From: Blautia schinkii
Lineage (GTDB): Bacteria; Bacillota; Clostridia; Lachnospirales; Lachnospiraceae
NCBI RefSeq assembly: GCF_013304825.1
Contig: NZ_JAAWUO010000003.1
Span: 1-64,000, forward strand
DNA: 64,000 bases
Reading direction: 5' to 3'
In this document: piece after piece, positions 24,519 to 33,281 of the stretch
Layout: each line of letters starts with the position of its first letter
Numbering within the stretch: position 1 is the first letter of the stretch
Position numbers and translations under genes: made by a program
The notes under the pieces: model-generated
What the model was told of the DNA's origin: nothing
Database searches by the model: none
Seen by the model: only the letters and a program-made list of their open reading frames with translations

Positions 24519-26459
24519 ATGTTTAAGGTGACTTTTGCTTTTGAAAATGGCAGTACGGTAGAAGCATTTGCCAATGCGGGGGATAATTTACTGGAGGTTG
24601 CTCGTGGTGCCAATGTGGCTATCGATGCACCATGTTCCGGAAACGGAGCCTGTGGAAAATGTCGGGTACAGTTAAAAGGCGGAGAACTGGACTCAAAGAA
24701 AACTCTTCATATTTCGGATGAAGAGTACAGTGCCGGATGGCGTCTGGCCTGTATGAGCAAGATCAGTGCTGATGTCGAGGTGCTTGTGCCGGATATCGCA
24801 TCCGCGTATAAGAGCAGAATGAAGGTTGCTGACTTAAGCTCAAAAGAAGAAATCGCGATTTTTGAAAAAGCCAAGCATGATGTTGAATTGGCTGGCATAG
24901 AACTTACAAACAGTCTTGATGTTGTAGAACTTAAGATGGATGTTCCGACACTGGATGATACCATGCCGGATAATGAGAGACTGACCCGTGCACTTCAGAA
25001 ATATATGAATTTAAAGCGTGTCAGAATACCATATGCAGTACTTAAGAAACTTCCAGACGTACTCCGTGAAAGTAAATTTTCTGTGAAGTGTGTAGTTCGT
25101 ACAGCACCAAATGATATGTATGTATACGATATTTTTGACAGTAAAAAAGATGTTGTGATCGGTGGTCTTGCTGTAGATATCGGTACTACAACAGTTTCTG
25201 CAGTTCTGATCAATATGGAAACAGGAGAGATCCTGGCTAAGAGTTCTTCCGGTAACGGTCAGATCCGTTTTGGTGCGGATGTTATCAACCGTATCATCGA
25301 ATCTCAGAAACCTGGCGGAAAGAAGAAACTTCAGGATGCAGTAATTAAAGAGACTATCAATCCGATGATCCATGAAATGTGCAGAAGCATTCATTTCCCG
25401 GAGGAACAGATCTACCGGATGTGTGTTGCTTCCAATACAACCATGAATCATCTGTTTGCAGGAATCAATGCGGATCCGCTTCGTATGGAACCGTATATTC
25501 CTACATTTTTCAAAACAAATTCTCTGTTTGCATCGGATGTGGGAATTGAGATCAATCCGGATGCACATATTATCATGGCTCCGAATATCGGAAGCTATGT
25601 AGGCGGAGATATCACTGCAGGTACATTGGTAAGTATGATCTGGAACAGACCGGAATTCTCCCTGTTTATAGACCTTGGTACAAACGGAGAGCTTGTATTC
25701 GGTAATTCCGATTTTATGATGAGCTGTGCATGTTCCGCTGGTCCTGCCTTTGAGGGTGGAGATATCAGCTGCGGTATGCGTGCTACAGACGGTGCTATCG
25801 AGGCATGTACTATTGATAAAGAGACTATGGAGCCGACTTATAAGGTTGTGGGTGAGCCTGGAACAAAGCCGGTAGGACTTTGTGGATCAGGAATCATTGA
25901 TGTGATCAGTGAACTCTTTATGACAGGTATCATTAATCCTAAGGGTAAATTTGTCCGTGAGGGCAAGAGAGTCCGTCACGATCATTATGGCATGGGAAGC
26001 TATGTGATCGCCTTCGAAGAGGAAGCTGGCTCTGCCAAGGATGTTGAGATCACAGAAGTAGATATTGATAACTTTATCCGTGCCAAAGGTGCTATTTTCT
26101 CTGCAATCCGTACTATGCTGAATTCTCTTGATTTCGATGTTTCCATGATCGATGACGTATATGTTGCCGGTGGAATCGGAAGCGGAATCAATATGGCCAA
26201 TGCAGTGCATATCGGAATGTTCCCGGATATCCCTCTTGAGAAGTTCCATTACATTGGTAACTCTTCTCTGACAGGAGCTTATCTGATGCTTCATTCCACA
26301 TCGGCAGAGAAAAAGACTTACGAGCTGGCATCCAATATGACGTATCTGGAGCTTTCCACAGTTCCTACCTATATGGATGAATTCGTAGGTGCATGCTTTA
26401 TTCCACATACAGATACAGGACTTTTCCCATCTGTTACGGAAGAACAGCAGAAGAGATAA
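24519..26459 (+). CDS. acsV: reductive activator of the corrinoid protein (RACo/AcsV, DUF4445)
   Basis: ATP-dependent protein that returns oxidised Co(II) in CFeSP to the active Co(I) state. The N-terminal plant-type [2Fe-2S] ferredoxin domain has the ligands in CSGNGACGKCRV and RLACMS (~40-87). A linker follows, then a C-terminal ASKHA-type ATPase domain (~205-640) with AVDIGTTTVSAVLI, FIDLGTNGELV and CGSGIIDVISEL. 646 residues is the family length. GAGAAAGGTGG is the ribosome site. The terminator ahead of it fits a catalytic repair factor needed in smaller amounts than CFeSP. Confidence 0.95.
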   Translation: MFKVTFAFENGSTVEAFANAGDNLLEVARGANVAIDAPCSGNGACGKCRVQLKGGELDSKKTLHISDEEYSAGWRLACMSKISADVEVLVPDIASAYKSRMKVADLSSKEEIAIFEKAKHDVELAGIELTNSLDVVELKMDVPTLDDTMPDNERLTRALQKYMNLKRVRIPYAVLKKLPDVLRESKFSVKCVVRTAPNDMYVYDIFDSKKDVVIGGLAVDIGTTTVSAVLINMETGEILAKSSSGNGQIRFGADVINRIIESQKPGGKKKLQDAVIKETINPMIHEMCRSIHFPEEQIYRMCVASNTTMNHLFAGINADPLRMEPYIPTFFKTNSLFASDVGIEINPDAHIIMAPNIGSYVGGDITAGTLVSMIWNRPEFSLFIDLGTNGELVFGNSDFMMSCACSAGPAFEGGDISCGMRATDGAIEACTIDKETMEPTYKVVGEPGTKPVGLCGSGIIDVISELFMTGIINPKGKFVREGKRVRHDHYGMGSYVIAFEEEAGSAKDVEITEVDIDNFIRAKGAIFSAIRTMLNSLDFDVSMIDDVYVAGGIGSGINMANAVHIGMFPDIPLEKFHYIGNSSLTGAYLMLHSTSAEKKTYELASNMTYLELSTVPTYMDEFVGACFIPHTDTGLFPSVTEEQQKR

Positions 26460-26486
26460 GACAGACTAAAATGGCAGAGGTAAAAC

Positions 26487-27149
26487 ATGGCTTTTAGTAT
26501 AAATGATTTGAACTATGAAAAAGACAGCAAGGAAAGAATGCCCTGGGAGCATTATACAGAGGAGTTTGGAAAGGCAGATCCGGCAGAAATTGCCGGACGT
26601 CTCTCCATTCCTTATGATGAGGAGAAGAAAGAACTGACTCTGAAATTTCTTGGGACGGTTTATCACATTTCCTGGCCGGATTTTCAGGTAACTCATGATA
26701 AAGATGATATGGGATTTTATCCTCTTGAGGAAATGCACTATGCGAAGATCCTTACCATCCGTTTTCTGCTGAACGGGAATATTTCCCAGGGAAGCGGAAA
26801 GTTTAAAACCTACCGGGAGATGCCCTGGGGAGAGGTATATCTCCGCCAGTTTGATGGAAGATGTATCAAGCGGCTGGCTTTTACATACGGAAACAGGCTG
26901 AAGGATTTTAAGGGGATCATGGAGCATATCCATGCAGTTCCTGTAAAGCATGGAGATATTTCCTATCAGGTAGAGATTTTTTCCGGATATCAGATTCAGA
27001 TGATTTTGTGGGAAGGTGACGATGAATTTCCACCGTCCTCACAGATCTTGTTTTCCGATAATTTTCCGGTTTCCTTTGCAGCTGAGGACATGGCTGTTAT
27101 GGGAGACGTTATCATTGGGTCTTTAAAGGCGTTTCTGAAATGTCTTTAA
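26487..27149 (+). CDS. DUF3786 domain protein
   Basis: A 220-residue soluble protein with no signal peptide and no metal motif that I can identify. The sequence from EFGKADPAEIAGRLSIPYDEE through LTLKFLGTVYHISWPDFQV to MHYAKILTIRFLLNGN looks like DUF3786, a family of unknown function that recurs beside CO dehydrogenase/acetyl-CoA synthase genes and corrinoid activators in anaerobes. It lies 27 bases after acsV and is followed by a terminator hairpin, so acsV and DUF3786 form a pair. A helper role in corrinoid activation is suggested only by this neighbourhood. Confidence 0.75.
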   Translation: MAFSINDLNYEKDSKERMPWEHYTEEFGKADPAEIAGRLSIPYDEEKKELTLKFLGTVYHISWPDFQVTHDKDDMGFYPLEEMHYAKILTIRFLLNGNISQGSGKFKTYREMPWGEVYLRQFDGRCIKRLAFTYGNRLKDFKGIMEHIHAVPVKHGDISYQVEIFSGYQIQMILWEGDDEFPPSSQILFSDNFPVSFAAEDMAVMGDVIIGSLKAFLKCL

Positions 27150-27162
27150 ATTTAAAATAGTT

Positions 27163-27187
27163 AAGAACAGGATGGGACCTGTTTTTA
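27163..27187 (+). terminator. terminator after DUF3786
   Basis: AAGAACAGG (27163-27171) pairs with CCTGTTTTT (27178-27186), nine pairs with one G-T. A second hairpin (CAGTTTT 27196-27202 / AAAACTG 27212-27218) lies in the fhs leader. Confidence 0.6.
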
Positions 27188-27245
27188 TAGAGATGCAGTT
27201 TTAAGGGATTAAAAACTGTAAAAATACCTAAAGGGAGGTAACATT

Positions 27246-28931
27246 ATGGGATTCAAAAGTGACATCGAAATTGCACAGGAGTGCGAAATGCTTCCAATCA
27301 CACAGATTGCAGAGAAGGCAGGTATTGACGACAAATATCTGGAGCAGTACGGAAAGTACAAAGCAAAAATTGATTACAATCTGTTAAATGAGAGTGACAA
27401 AAAAGATGGTAAGCTGATTCTTGTAACAGCTATCAACCCGACACCGGCAGGAGAAGGAAAAACAACTACAACAGTTGGTCTTGCTGACGGAATGCAGAAA
27501 CTTGGAAAGAACGTAATGGTTGCACTTCGTGAGCCGTCCCTGGGACCGGTATTCGGCGTAAAAGGCGGTGCAGCAGGCGGCGGTTATGCTCAGGTAGTTC
27601 CGATGGAGGATATCAACCTTCATTTTACAGGCGACTTCCATGCTATCGGTGCAGCTAATAACCTTCTTGCAGCAATGATCGACAACCATATTTTCCAGGG
27701 CAATGAGCTGAATATTGATCCGAGAAAGATCACATGGAGACGTTGCGTTGACATGAACGACCGTCAGCTTCGTAATGTAGTAGACGGCCTTGGCGGAAGA
27801 ACAAATGGTATGCCGCGTGAGGATGGATATGATATCACAGTTGCATCTGAGATCATGGCAGTTCTCTGTCTTGCAAGTGACATCAAGGATCTGAAGGAGA
27901 GACTTTCCAGAATCATTATCGGATATACCTATGGTAAAGTTTCCGAGCAGAAACCAGTAACAGCAGGTGATCTTCATGCAGAGGGTGCTATGACAGCACT
28001 TCTGAAGGACGCCCTGAAACCGAACCTTGTACAGACACTGGAGCATGTTCCTGCAATCGTACACGGCGGACCATTCGCTAACATCGCTCACGGATGCAAC
28101 TCCGTAACAGCTACAAAGATGGCTATGAAGCTTGCTGATTACGCTATCACAGAGGCTGGATTCGGTGCTGACCTTGGTGCTGAGAAATTCCTTGACATCA
28201 AGTGCCGTATGGCTGGTCTTACACCAAGTGCAGTTGTTATCGTAGCAACCGTACGTGCGCTGAAATACAACGGCGGTGTTGCAAAAGCTGATCTTAACAA
28301 TGAGAACCTTGAGGCTCTTGAGAAGGGTATCCCGAACCTTCTGAAACATGTTGACAATATCAAGAACGTTTACAAGCTTCCATGTGTTGTTGCAATCAAC
28401 GCATTCCCGACAGATACCAAGGCAGAGCTTGACCTGGTAGAGGCAAAATGTAAAGAGCTTGGTGTTAATGTTGCACTTTCCGAAGTATGGGCAAAAGGCG
28501 GCGAGGGTGGCCTGAAGCTTGCTGAGGAGGTTATCCGTCTTGTTGAGGAGCCGAACGATTTCACATATGCTTATGAGCTTGAGGGTTCCATTGAGGATAA
28601 ACTGAACCAGATCGTACAGAAAGTATATGGTGGTAAGAAAGTTGTTCTTACAGCGAATGCTCAGAAACAGGCAAAACAGCTGGAGGCACTTGGATTTGGT
28701 AACTGCCCGATCTGCGTAGCTAAGACACAGTACAGCCTGACAGATGATCAGACAAAACTTGGTGCACCGAAAGACTTTGAGGTAACAGTACGTAACCTTA
28801 AGATCTCTGCTGGTGCAGGATTTATCGTAGCTCTTACAGGTGAGATCATGACTATGCCAGGTCTCCCGAAAGTACCGGCTGCAACTAAGATTGATGTAGA
28901 TGAGACAGGAAAGATCACAGGTCTCTTCTAA
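27246..28931 (+). CDS. fhs: formate--tetrahydrofolate ligase
   Basis: ATP-dependent formation of 10-formyl-THF from formate, the first THF step of the methyl branch. Hallmarks are [19 protein letters not shown] (P-loop, ~60-78), [23 protein letters not shown], ThrArg-type folate contacts in [13 protein letters not shown], and the monovalent-cation and formate site region [14 protein letters not shown]. 561 residues matches the usual 556-560. The start has AAGGGAGG upstream. Highly biased codons suggest strong expression. With no formate dehydrogenase in the window, formate must come from elsewhere, such as pyruvate formate-lyase. Confidence 0.98.
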   Translation: MGFKSDIEIAQECEMLPITQIAEKAGIDDKYLEQYGKYKAKIDYNLLNESDKKDGKLILVTAINPTPAGEGKTTTTVGLADGMQKLGKNVMVALREPSLGPVFGVKGGAAGGGYAQVVPMEDINLHFTGDFHAIGAANNLLAAMIDNHIFQGNELNIDPRKITWRRCVDMNDRQLRNVVDGLGGRTNGMPREDGYDITVASEIMAVLCLASDIKDLKERLSRIIIGYTYGKVSEQKPVTAGDLHAEGAMTALLKDALKPNLVQTLEHVPAIVHGGPFANIAHGCNSVTATKMAMKLADYAITEAGFGADLGAEKFLDIKCRMAGLTPSAVVIVATVRALKYNGGVAKADLNNENLEALEKGIPNLLKHVDNIKNVYKLPCVVAINAFPTDTKAELDLVEAKCKELGVNVALSEVWAKGGEGGLKLAEEVIRLVEEPNDFTYAYELEGSIEDKLNQIVQKVYGGKKVVLTANAQKQAKQLEALGFGNCPICVAKTQYSLTDDQTKLGAPKDFEVTVRNLKISAGAGFIVALTGEIMTMPGLPKVPAATKIDVDETGKITGLF

Positions 28932-28960
28932 TCACAATATAAGATTATGAAACAACCGGA

Positions 28961-28982
28961 GGGGGCTTTTTATAAGGCCCCC
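28961..28982 (+). other. GC-rich hairpin between fhs and fchA
   Basis: GGGGGC (28961-28966) pairs with GCCCCC (28977-28982) across a T-rich loop. No T-run follows, so it is probably a processing or partial-attenuation element. Confidence 0.5.
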
Positions 28983-29030
28983 AATGGGCTCTCAGGAGTG
29001 CTAAAATAAGAATATAAGGAGGAGAGTCCT

Positions 29031-29660
29031 ATGGGATTTTCTACAAGTACTTGTACTGAATTTGTCGAGGTATTAAGCTCCAAGGCACCTGTTCCCGGCG
29101 GCGGCGGTGCATCTGCCCTTGTAGGTGCTGTTGGTACAGCTCTTGGAAACATGGTTGGAAGCCTTACTGTTGGTAAGAAAAAATATGCAGATGTAGAAGA
29201 TGAAATGTGGGAGCTGAAAAAGAAATGTGATCAGCTTCAGAAAGATTTCCTTCATCTGATCGAGAGAGATGCGGAAGTTTTTGAGCCTCTTTCCAAGGCT
29301 TATGGAATGCCAAGAGAGACAGAGGAAGAGAAGGCTGAGAAGGCTCGGGTAATGGAAGCTGCCCTCAAGGAAGCATGCTCTGTTCCTATGGAGATCATGG
29401 AGAAATGCTGCGAGGCTATTGAACTTATCGTTGAGTTCGGAGCAAAAGGTTCCAAGCTTGCAATCAGTGATGCCGGTGTAGGTGCTGCATTCTGCAAAGC
29501 AGCTCTTAAGGGAGCAAGCCTGAATGTGTACATTAACACAAAATCCATGGCTGACCGTGCGTATGCAGAGGAATTAAATAAAAAAGCAGACGCTATGCTT
29601 GAGAAATATACAAAGATTGCAGACGAGACATTTGACAGTGTTCTCGGAAGATTGAAATAG
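29031..29660 (+). CDS. fchA: cyclodeaminase/methenyl-THF cyclohydrolase FchA
   Basis: All-helical protein of the formimidoyl-THF cyclodeaminase family. In acetogens and purinolytic clostridia the 209-residue form (FchA) hydrolyses methenyl-THF. Typical blocks are LSSKAPVPGGGGASALVGAVGTALGNMVG (N-terminal), KKYADVEDEMW and SDAGVGAAFCKAALKGASLNVYIN. GGAGGAGAG precedes the ATG. It lies between fhs and folD, 14 bases before the latter, and covers a step that bifunctional FolD can also carry out. Confidence 0.92.
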   Translation: MGFSTSTCTEFVEVLSSKAPVPGGGGASALVGAVGTALGNMVGSLTVGKKKYADVEDEMWELKKKCDQLQKDFLHLIERDAEVFEPLSKAYGMPRETEEEKAEKARVMEAALKEACSVPMEIMEKCCEAIELIVEFGAKGSKLAISDAGVGAAFCKAALKGASLNVYINTKSMADRAYAEELNKKADAMLEKYTKIADETFDSVLGRLK

Positions 29661-29674
29661 GAGGAACCAGACAA

Positions 29675-30526
29675 ATGGCAAAGCAGTTATTAGGTAAAGA
29701 AGTTACAGCAGCTCTCAATGAGAAGATCAAAGCTAACGTTGCAGAGCTTCAGGCAAAAGGTGTAGATCCTACACTTTGCATCATCCGCGTTGGTGAGAAC
29801 CCAAGCGATATTTCCTACGAGAGAGGTGCTACAAAGCGCTGTGAGACTCTTGGTGTTGCATGTGAGAAGATCCTTCTTCCGGAGGATGTCTCCCAGGATG
29901 AGCTTCTTGCAACAATTGATAAAGTAAACAAAGATGACAAGATCCACGGAGTTCTTCTGTTCCGTCCGCTTCCGAAACATCTGGATCAGGCAGTGATCGA
30001 GAATGCACTTGCAGCAGAGAAAGATGTTGACTGTATGACAGATCTTTCCATGTCCGGTGTATTCACAGGCAAGAAGATCGGATTCCCACCATGCACACCG
30101 CAGGCCTGCATGGAGATCCTTGATCATTACGGAATTGACTGCACAGGCAAAAAAGCTGTTGTAATCGGAAGAAGCCTTGTAGTTGGCAAACCGGCTGCAA
30201 TGATGCTTGTTAAGAAGAATGCGACAGTTACTATCTGCCATACAAGAACTGTTGATATGCCGTCTGTTGCAAAAGAAGCTGATATCGTGATCGTTGCAGC
30301 AGGCCGTGCTGGTGTTGTCGGTGCTGATTATGTCAGAGAGGGACAGACCATTATCGATGTAGGTATCAATGTTAATGCAGAGGGTAAGCTTTGCGGTGAT
30401 GTTGATTATGCGGCAGTTGAGCCGATCGTTGATGCGATCACACCGGTTCCTGGCGGAGTTGGAAGCGTTACAACTTCTGTTCTTGTAGGACACGTAGTTG
30501 AAGCAGCAATGAGAAAAGCGCAGTAA
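29675..30526 (+). CDS. folD: methylene-THF dehydrogenase / methenyl-THF cyclohydrolase FolD
   Basis: Interconverts 10-formyl-, methenyl- and methylene-THF. Blocks seen are VGENPSDISYERGATKRCE (the Lys-type folate site region), GVLLFRPLPKHLD, DVDCMTDLSM, PPCTPQACMEIL and the Rossmann segment VVIGRSLVVGKPAAMMLVKKNATVTICHTRT, then the C-terminal TPVPGGVGSVTTSVL. In the catalytic Y-x-x-x-K motif, here YERGATK, both residues are kept. 283 residues is normal. GGAGGAACC is the ribosome site. It is the last pathway gene of the block. Confidence 0.96.
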   Translation: MAKQLLGKEVTAALNEKIKANVAELQAKGVDPTLCIIRVGENPSDISYERGATKRCETLGVACEKILLPEDVSQDELLATIDKVNKDDKIHGVLLFRPLPKHLDQAVIENALAAEKDVDCMTDLSMSGVFTGKKIGFPPCTPQACMEILDHYGIDCTGKKAVVIGRSLVVGKPAAMMLVKKNATVTICHTRTVDMPSVAKEADIVIVAAGRAGVVGADYVREGQTIIDVGINVNAEGKLCGDVDYAAVEPIVDAITPVPGGVGSVTTSVLVGHVVEAAMRKAQ

Positions 30527-30547
30527 TAAAGGATTGATTATTGATAT

Positions 30548-31309
30548 ATGTACAGATTCCGAAATAGTTTTTGTTTACGGATGATGATGCTTGCAGGCGT
30601 TCTGGTGATCGGAACGCCTGTGGGTGTTTTTGCGGAAGAAGTGGATCATTCCATGGAGGGACAGATCTCCAAGCCGCAGTCATCCGGAGAGAGTGATATA
30701 GATAGTTTTGTGGATGATTCCACAGATAATACTTACGGATATTATACGATCATGGGATGTACCACAGCGACTGAGGAGGATATGGTGGCGCAGTATGAGG
30801 CGCAGAATGTAGAGTATCCTTCCGGTATCCTGACAGAGGGCGGTGCACCGAACATTGATACGTTTTGCACAATTGTGATAGAGGAAGCGGATACGGAGGG
30901 TGTCCGTGGTGAAGTTGTATATGAACAGGCAATGCTTGAGACCGGGTGGCTTCAGTTTCAGGGAGATGCCAGTGCCGGGCAGTTTAATTTTTCCGGACTT
31001 GGGACTACCGGCGGCGGTGTTGCCGGAAATTTTTTTCCTGATGTCAGGTCCGGGATCCGGGCTCAGGTACAGCATTTGAAGGCTTATGCGTCTTCAGATG
31101 AACTGAACCAGGCCTGTGTGGATAACCGTTTTCAGTATGTGACCCGGGAAAGTGCACCTTATGTGGAATGGCTTGGGATTCAGGAGAATCCTTATGGTGG
31201 TGGATGGGCCGCCGGGAGAAGCTATGGATATAAGCTTAGAAGCCTTCTGGCAGATCTGAAAGGTGAAGAATATACCTGGCCGGAGAGCACAGAGACTGTG
31301 GAGAAATGA
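30548..31309 (+). CDS. secreted glucosaminidase-domain protein (GH73-like)
   Basis: Residues 1-29 form a signal peptide ending VGVFA before EEVDHS. A short Ser/Asp-rich linker leads to a peptidoglycan hydrolase domain (~95-240) resembling GH73 N-acetylglucosaminidases: VVYEQAMLETGWLQFQGDA with the likely catalytic Glu, then QFNFSGLGTTGGG and FPDVRSGIRAQVQHLKAYAS. No cell-wall-binding repeats are present in its 253 residues. The ribosome site is weak (AAAGGA ~13 bases upstream), so the start is less certain. It lies 21 bases after folD and may be reached by read-through. A terminator closes it. Confidence 0.85.
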   Translation: MYRFRNSFCLRMMMLAGVLVIGTPVGVFAEEVDHSMEGQISKPQSSGESDIDSFVDDSTDNTYGYYTIMGCTTATEEDMVAQYEAQNVEYPSGILTEGGAPNIDTFCTIVIEEADTEGVRGEVVYEQAMLETGWLQFQGDASAGQFNFSGLGTTGGGVAGNFFPDVRSGIRAQVQHLKAYASSDELNQACVDNRFQYVTRESAPYVEWLGIQENPYGGGWAAGRSYGYKLRSLLADLKGEEYTWPESTETVEK

Positions 31310-31315
31310 TAAAAT

Positions 31316-31355
31316 GGAGATATGTGTCTTGTGTAAGATGCATGTCTCTTTTTTG
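31316..31355 (+). terminator. terminator after the glucosaminidase gene
   Basis: GGAGA.ATG..TCTT (31316-31330) pairs with AAGA..CAT.TCTC (31335-31348), followed by a run of six T. Confidence 0.75.
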
Positions 31356-31389
31356 TTCACAAAAATTATCAGAAAAGTGATTTTTAACA

Positions 31390-31417
31390 TTGGAAAAATG
31401 GAGAAATATGGTAAAAT
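31390..31417 (+). promoter_or_regulatory. promoter of the BspA-like gene
   Basis: TTGGAA (31390-31395), 16-bp spacer, TAAAAT (31412-31417). The leader ends with GGGAGG before the ATG. Confidence 0.6.
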
Positions 31418-31446
31418 AAAAAGAAAAGAGCACAGGGAGGAAAACT

Positions 31447-33228
31447 ATGCGAAAAAGAAAAATTTTCAGTGTATTAATGGCAGCTGCAGCATCTGCGTCC
31501 ATGCTTTTTGCACCTGTTGTTGCGAAAGCAGATGGAACAGAAAGCTGGGTACGCAATTATCAGTCACTTGTAAATGCTGCAGGAGGAAATTGTACAATAG
31601 CACCGGAAACACCATTTGGATGGCCTGAAGAAAATACAACGGTAAAGCTTGGAGCCTTTGATATTGGCTGGGATTCTTGGGTTATTCCTAAACAGATCAC
31701 AGTAAATCAGAAAGGTGATATGGGATATACCAAGGATGTGGCAGTGATCATACAGGGAAAATGGTTTACAGATGGTGGAACGTATCATGGAAATGTAATT
31801 ATTGATAATGGTGGCTCCATGACTGTAAAAAGGGCAGATATGTCTGGTGGATGGAATTGGTACGATAATGTTACAGTAAAAAATGGAGGAACACTAAATG
31901 CGGATGGATCAACAGTAATTGGATATAAAGGAACACTTAATTTAGAAAGAAAGGCAATTGTTAAGTCTACTGACAGATGGTCTCTTCGAATTCAAGGCGG
32001 CACTCTGAATGCGGATGATTCTACTATAACTGGAGCACTCTGTGCAGAAGATCAGCAAGAATTAAAAACTGTAATAAATGGAAAATTAACTGTTGATAAA
32101 TTCTATGGCGGTGCACTTACATTACCAACCGGAACAACTTTAACTGTGAAAGATTATATGGATTTATCACATGATGGAGATAACGAGCAGTTTGTGGTAG
32201 AAAAAGGAGCTGTGCTCAATATAGAGGAGGAGCATAGTATATTAAGTCATTCCTGGAAGCTAGGACATCCGGCCAGAATATTAATTAAATCTGGTGGAAC
32301 TGTAAATATGCAAAGAGTTAGCCTGGGACAAGGTGTTGAGATTAAAATAGAAAAAGGAGGAGTCCTTAATCTGAATAAAGGTTTTTCTACTACATCTGGC
32401 AGGGAAATCACAGGTTCAGGAACTGTAAACATTAAAGGAACAGAAGTTACCACAACAGGGAAGCGTACAAACGAGGCTTTCGCGCGTTCTTTAACTATAA
32501 ATCATAAAGGGGATCATTGTTATGAGTACTATTATGATGCTGCTGCACAGGAAAAGGGATATGGAATGCAGTATTGTCGTTACTGTGGAAAAGAGCAGAA
32601 AATAAAAATCGCCACCCCAACTCCAAAACCATCTGCAGAAGCAAAAAAAGGCACAACCTTCAAAGTATCCGGGCTTACCTACAAGATCACAAAAACAGGA
32701 ACAGGCCGCAGCGTTTCTCTCACTAAAGGAGTTTCCGGGGCAGTAGTTTTAGTTCCTTCAAAAGTAACCTACAAGAAACGCAGCTACGCAGTGACCTCTA
32801 TTGCTGCAAAGGCATTCTATAATAACAGGAGGCTTACAACAATAACAATCCCGGCCTCTGTAAAGACTATTGGAACCCAAAGCTTTGTAAACTGCACAAA
32901 ACTGAAAAAGATCAATGGCTTCACAAAAGTAACAGCAGTAGGAAAACAGGCATTTTATAAATGCACGGCATTAACTCAGATCGGAAGCAAGGCATCAACC
33001 ATCACACTGCCGGCAGTGCAGAAGCTTTACAGCGGCGCTTTCCAGAACTGCAGTAAGATCAGTCGGATCACAATCAGCAGTAAGAGTTTTAAAACAGTGG
33101 AGAGCAAAGCAATCACCGGAATCAATAAAAAAGCAGTAATACGCGTGCCGGCATCAAAACTGACTGCTTATAAAAAAATATTCAAAACTTCAACCGGATA
33201 TGTAAAAACCATGAAAATCACAAAATAA
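31447..33228 (+). CDS. secreted BspA-type leucine-rich-repeat surface protein
   Basis: Signal peptide of 28 residues (MRKRKIFSVLMAAA...VVAKA). Residues ~100-330 show short repeats of the type GGTLNADGST, VKNGGTLNADG, GGTVNMQ and GGVLNLNKG, as in right-handed beta-helix surface proteins. A Cys-His patch (CYEYYYDAA...YCRYCGKEQ) and a proline linker (ATPTPKPSAEAKKG) lead to four or so LRR_5 repeats (~440-575), such as FYNNRRLTTITIPASVKTIG. No LPXTG or membrane anchor is seen. The beta-helix part is A-rich with codons unlike the flanking operons, while the LRR part looks native, suggesting a mosaic gene. Adhesion is plausible but unproven. Confidence 0.8.
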   Translation: MRKRKIFSVLMAAAASASMLFAPVVAKADGTESWVRNYQSLVNAAGGNCTIAPETPFGWPEENTTVKLGAFDIGWDSWVIPKQITVNQKGDMGYTKDVAVIIQGKWFTDGGTYHGNVIIDNGGSMTVKRADMSGGWNWYDNVTVKNGGTLNADGSTVIGYKGTLNLERKAIVKSTDRWSLRIQGGTLNADDSTITGALCAEDQQELKTVINGKLTVDKFYGGALTLPTGTTLTVKDYMDLSHDGDNEQFVVEKGAVLNIEEEHSILSHSWKLGHPARILIKSGGTVNMQRVSLGQGVEIKIEKGGVLNLNKGFSTTSGREITGSGTVNIKGTEVTTTGKRTNEAFARSLTINHKGDHCYEYYYDAAAQEKGYGMQYCRYCGKEQKIKIATPTPKPSAEAKKGTTFKVSGLTYKITKTGTGRSVSLTKGVSGAVVLVPSKVTYKKRSYAVTSIAAKAFYNNRRLTTITIPASVKTIGTQSFVNCTKLKKINGFTKVTAVGKQAFYKCTALTQIGSKASTITLPAVQKLYSGAFQNCSKISRITISSKSFKTVESKAITGINKKAVIRVPASKLTAYKKIFKTSTGYVKTMKITK

Positions 33229-33269
33229 AAAAGATGTGCGTCTGAACAAAAACAGGCGCACATCTTTTT
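33228..33269 (+). terminator. bidirectional terminator between the BspA-like and hydrogenase genes
   Basis: AAAAAGATGTGCG (33228-33240) pairs with CGCACATCTTTTT (33257-33269). The T-run on each strand serves both convergent genes. The stem begins at the stop codon of the BspA-like gene. Confidence 0.88.
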
Positions 33270-33281
33270 GTGTTAAAGAAT

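Noticed and set aside
27384-28349. 321-codon minus-strand frame opposite fhs
   Set aside because: It arises from the codon bias of fhs; Cys/His-rich composition typical of such shadows.
28961-28982. hairpin between fhs and fchA as a terminator
   Set aside because: The stem is strong but is followed by AATGGG, not T residues, and fchA follows with a good ribosome site and no clear promoter.
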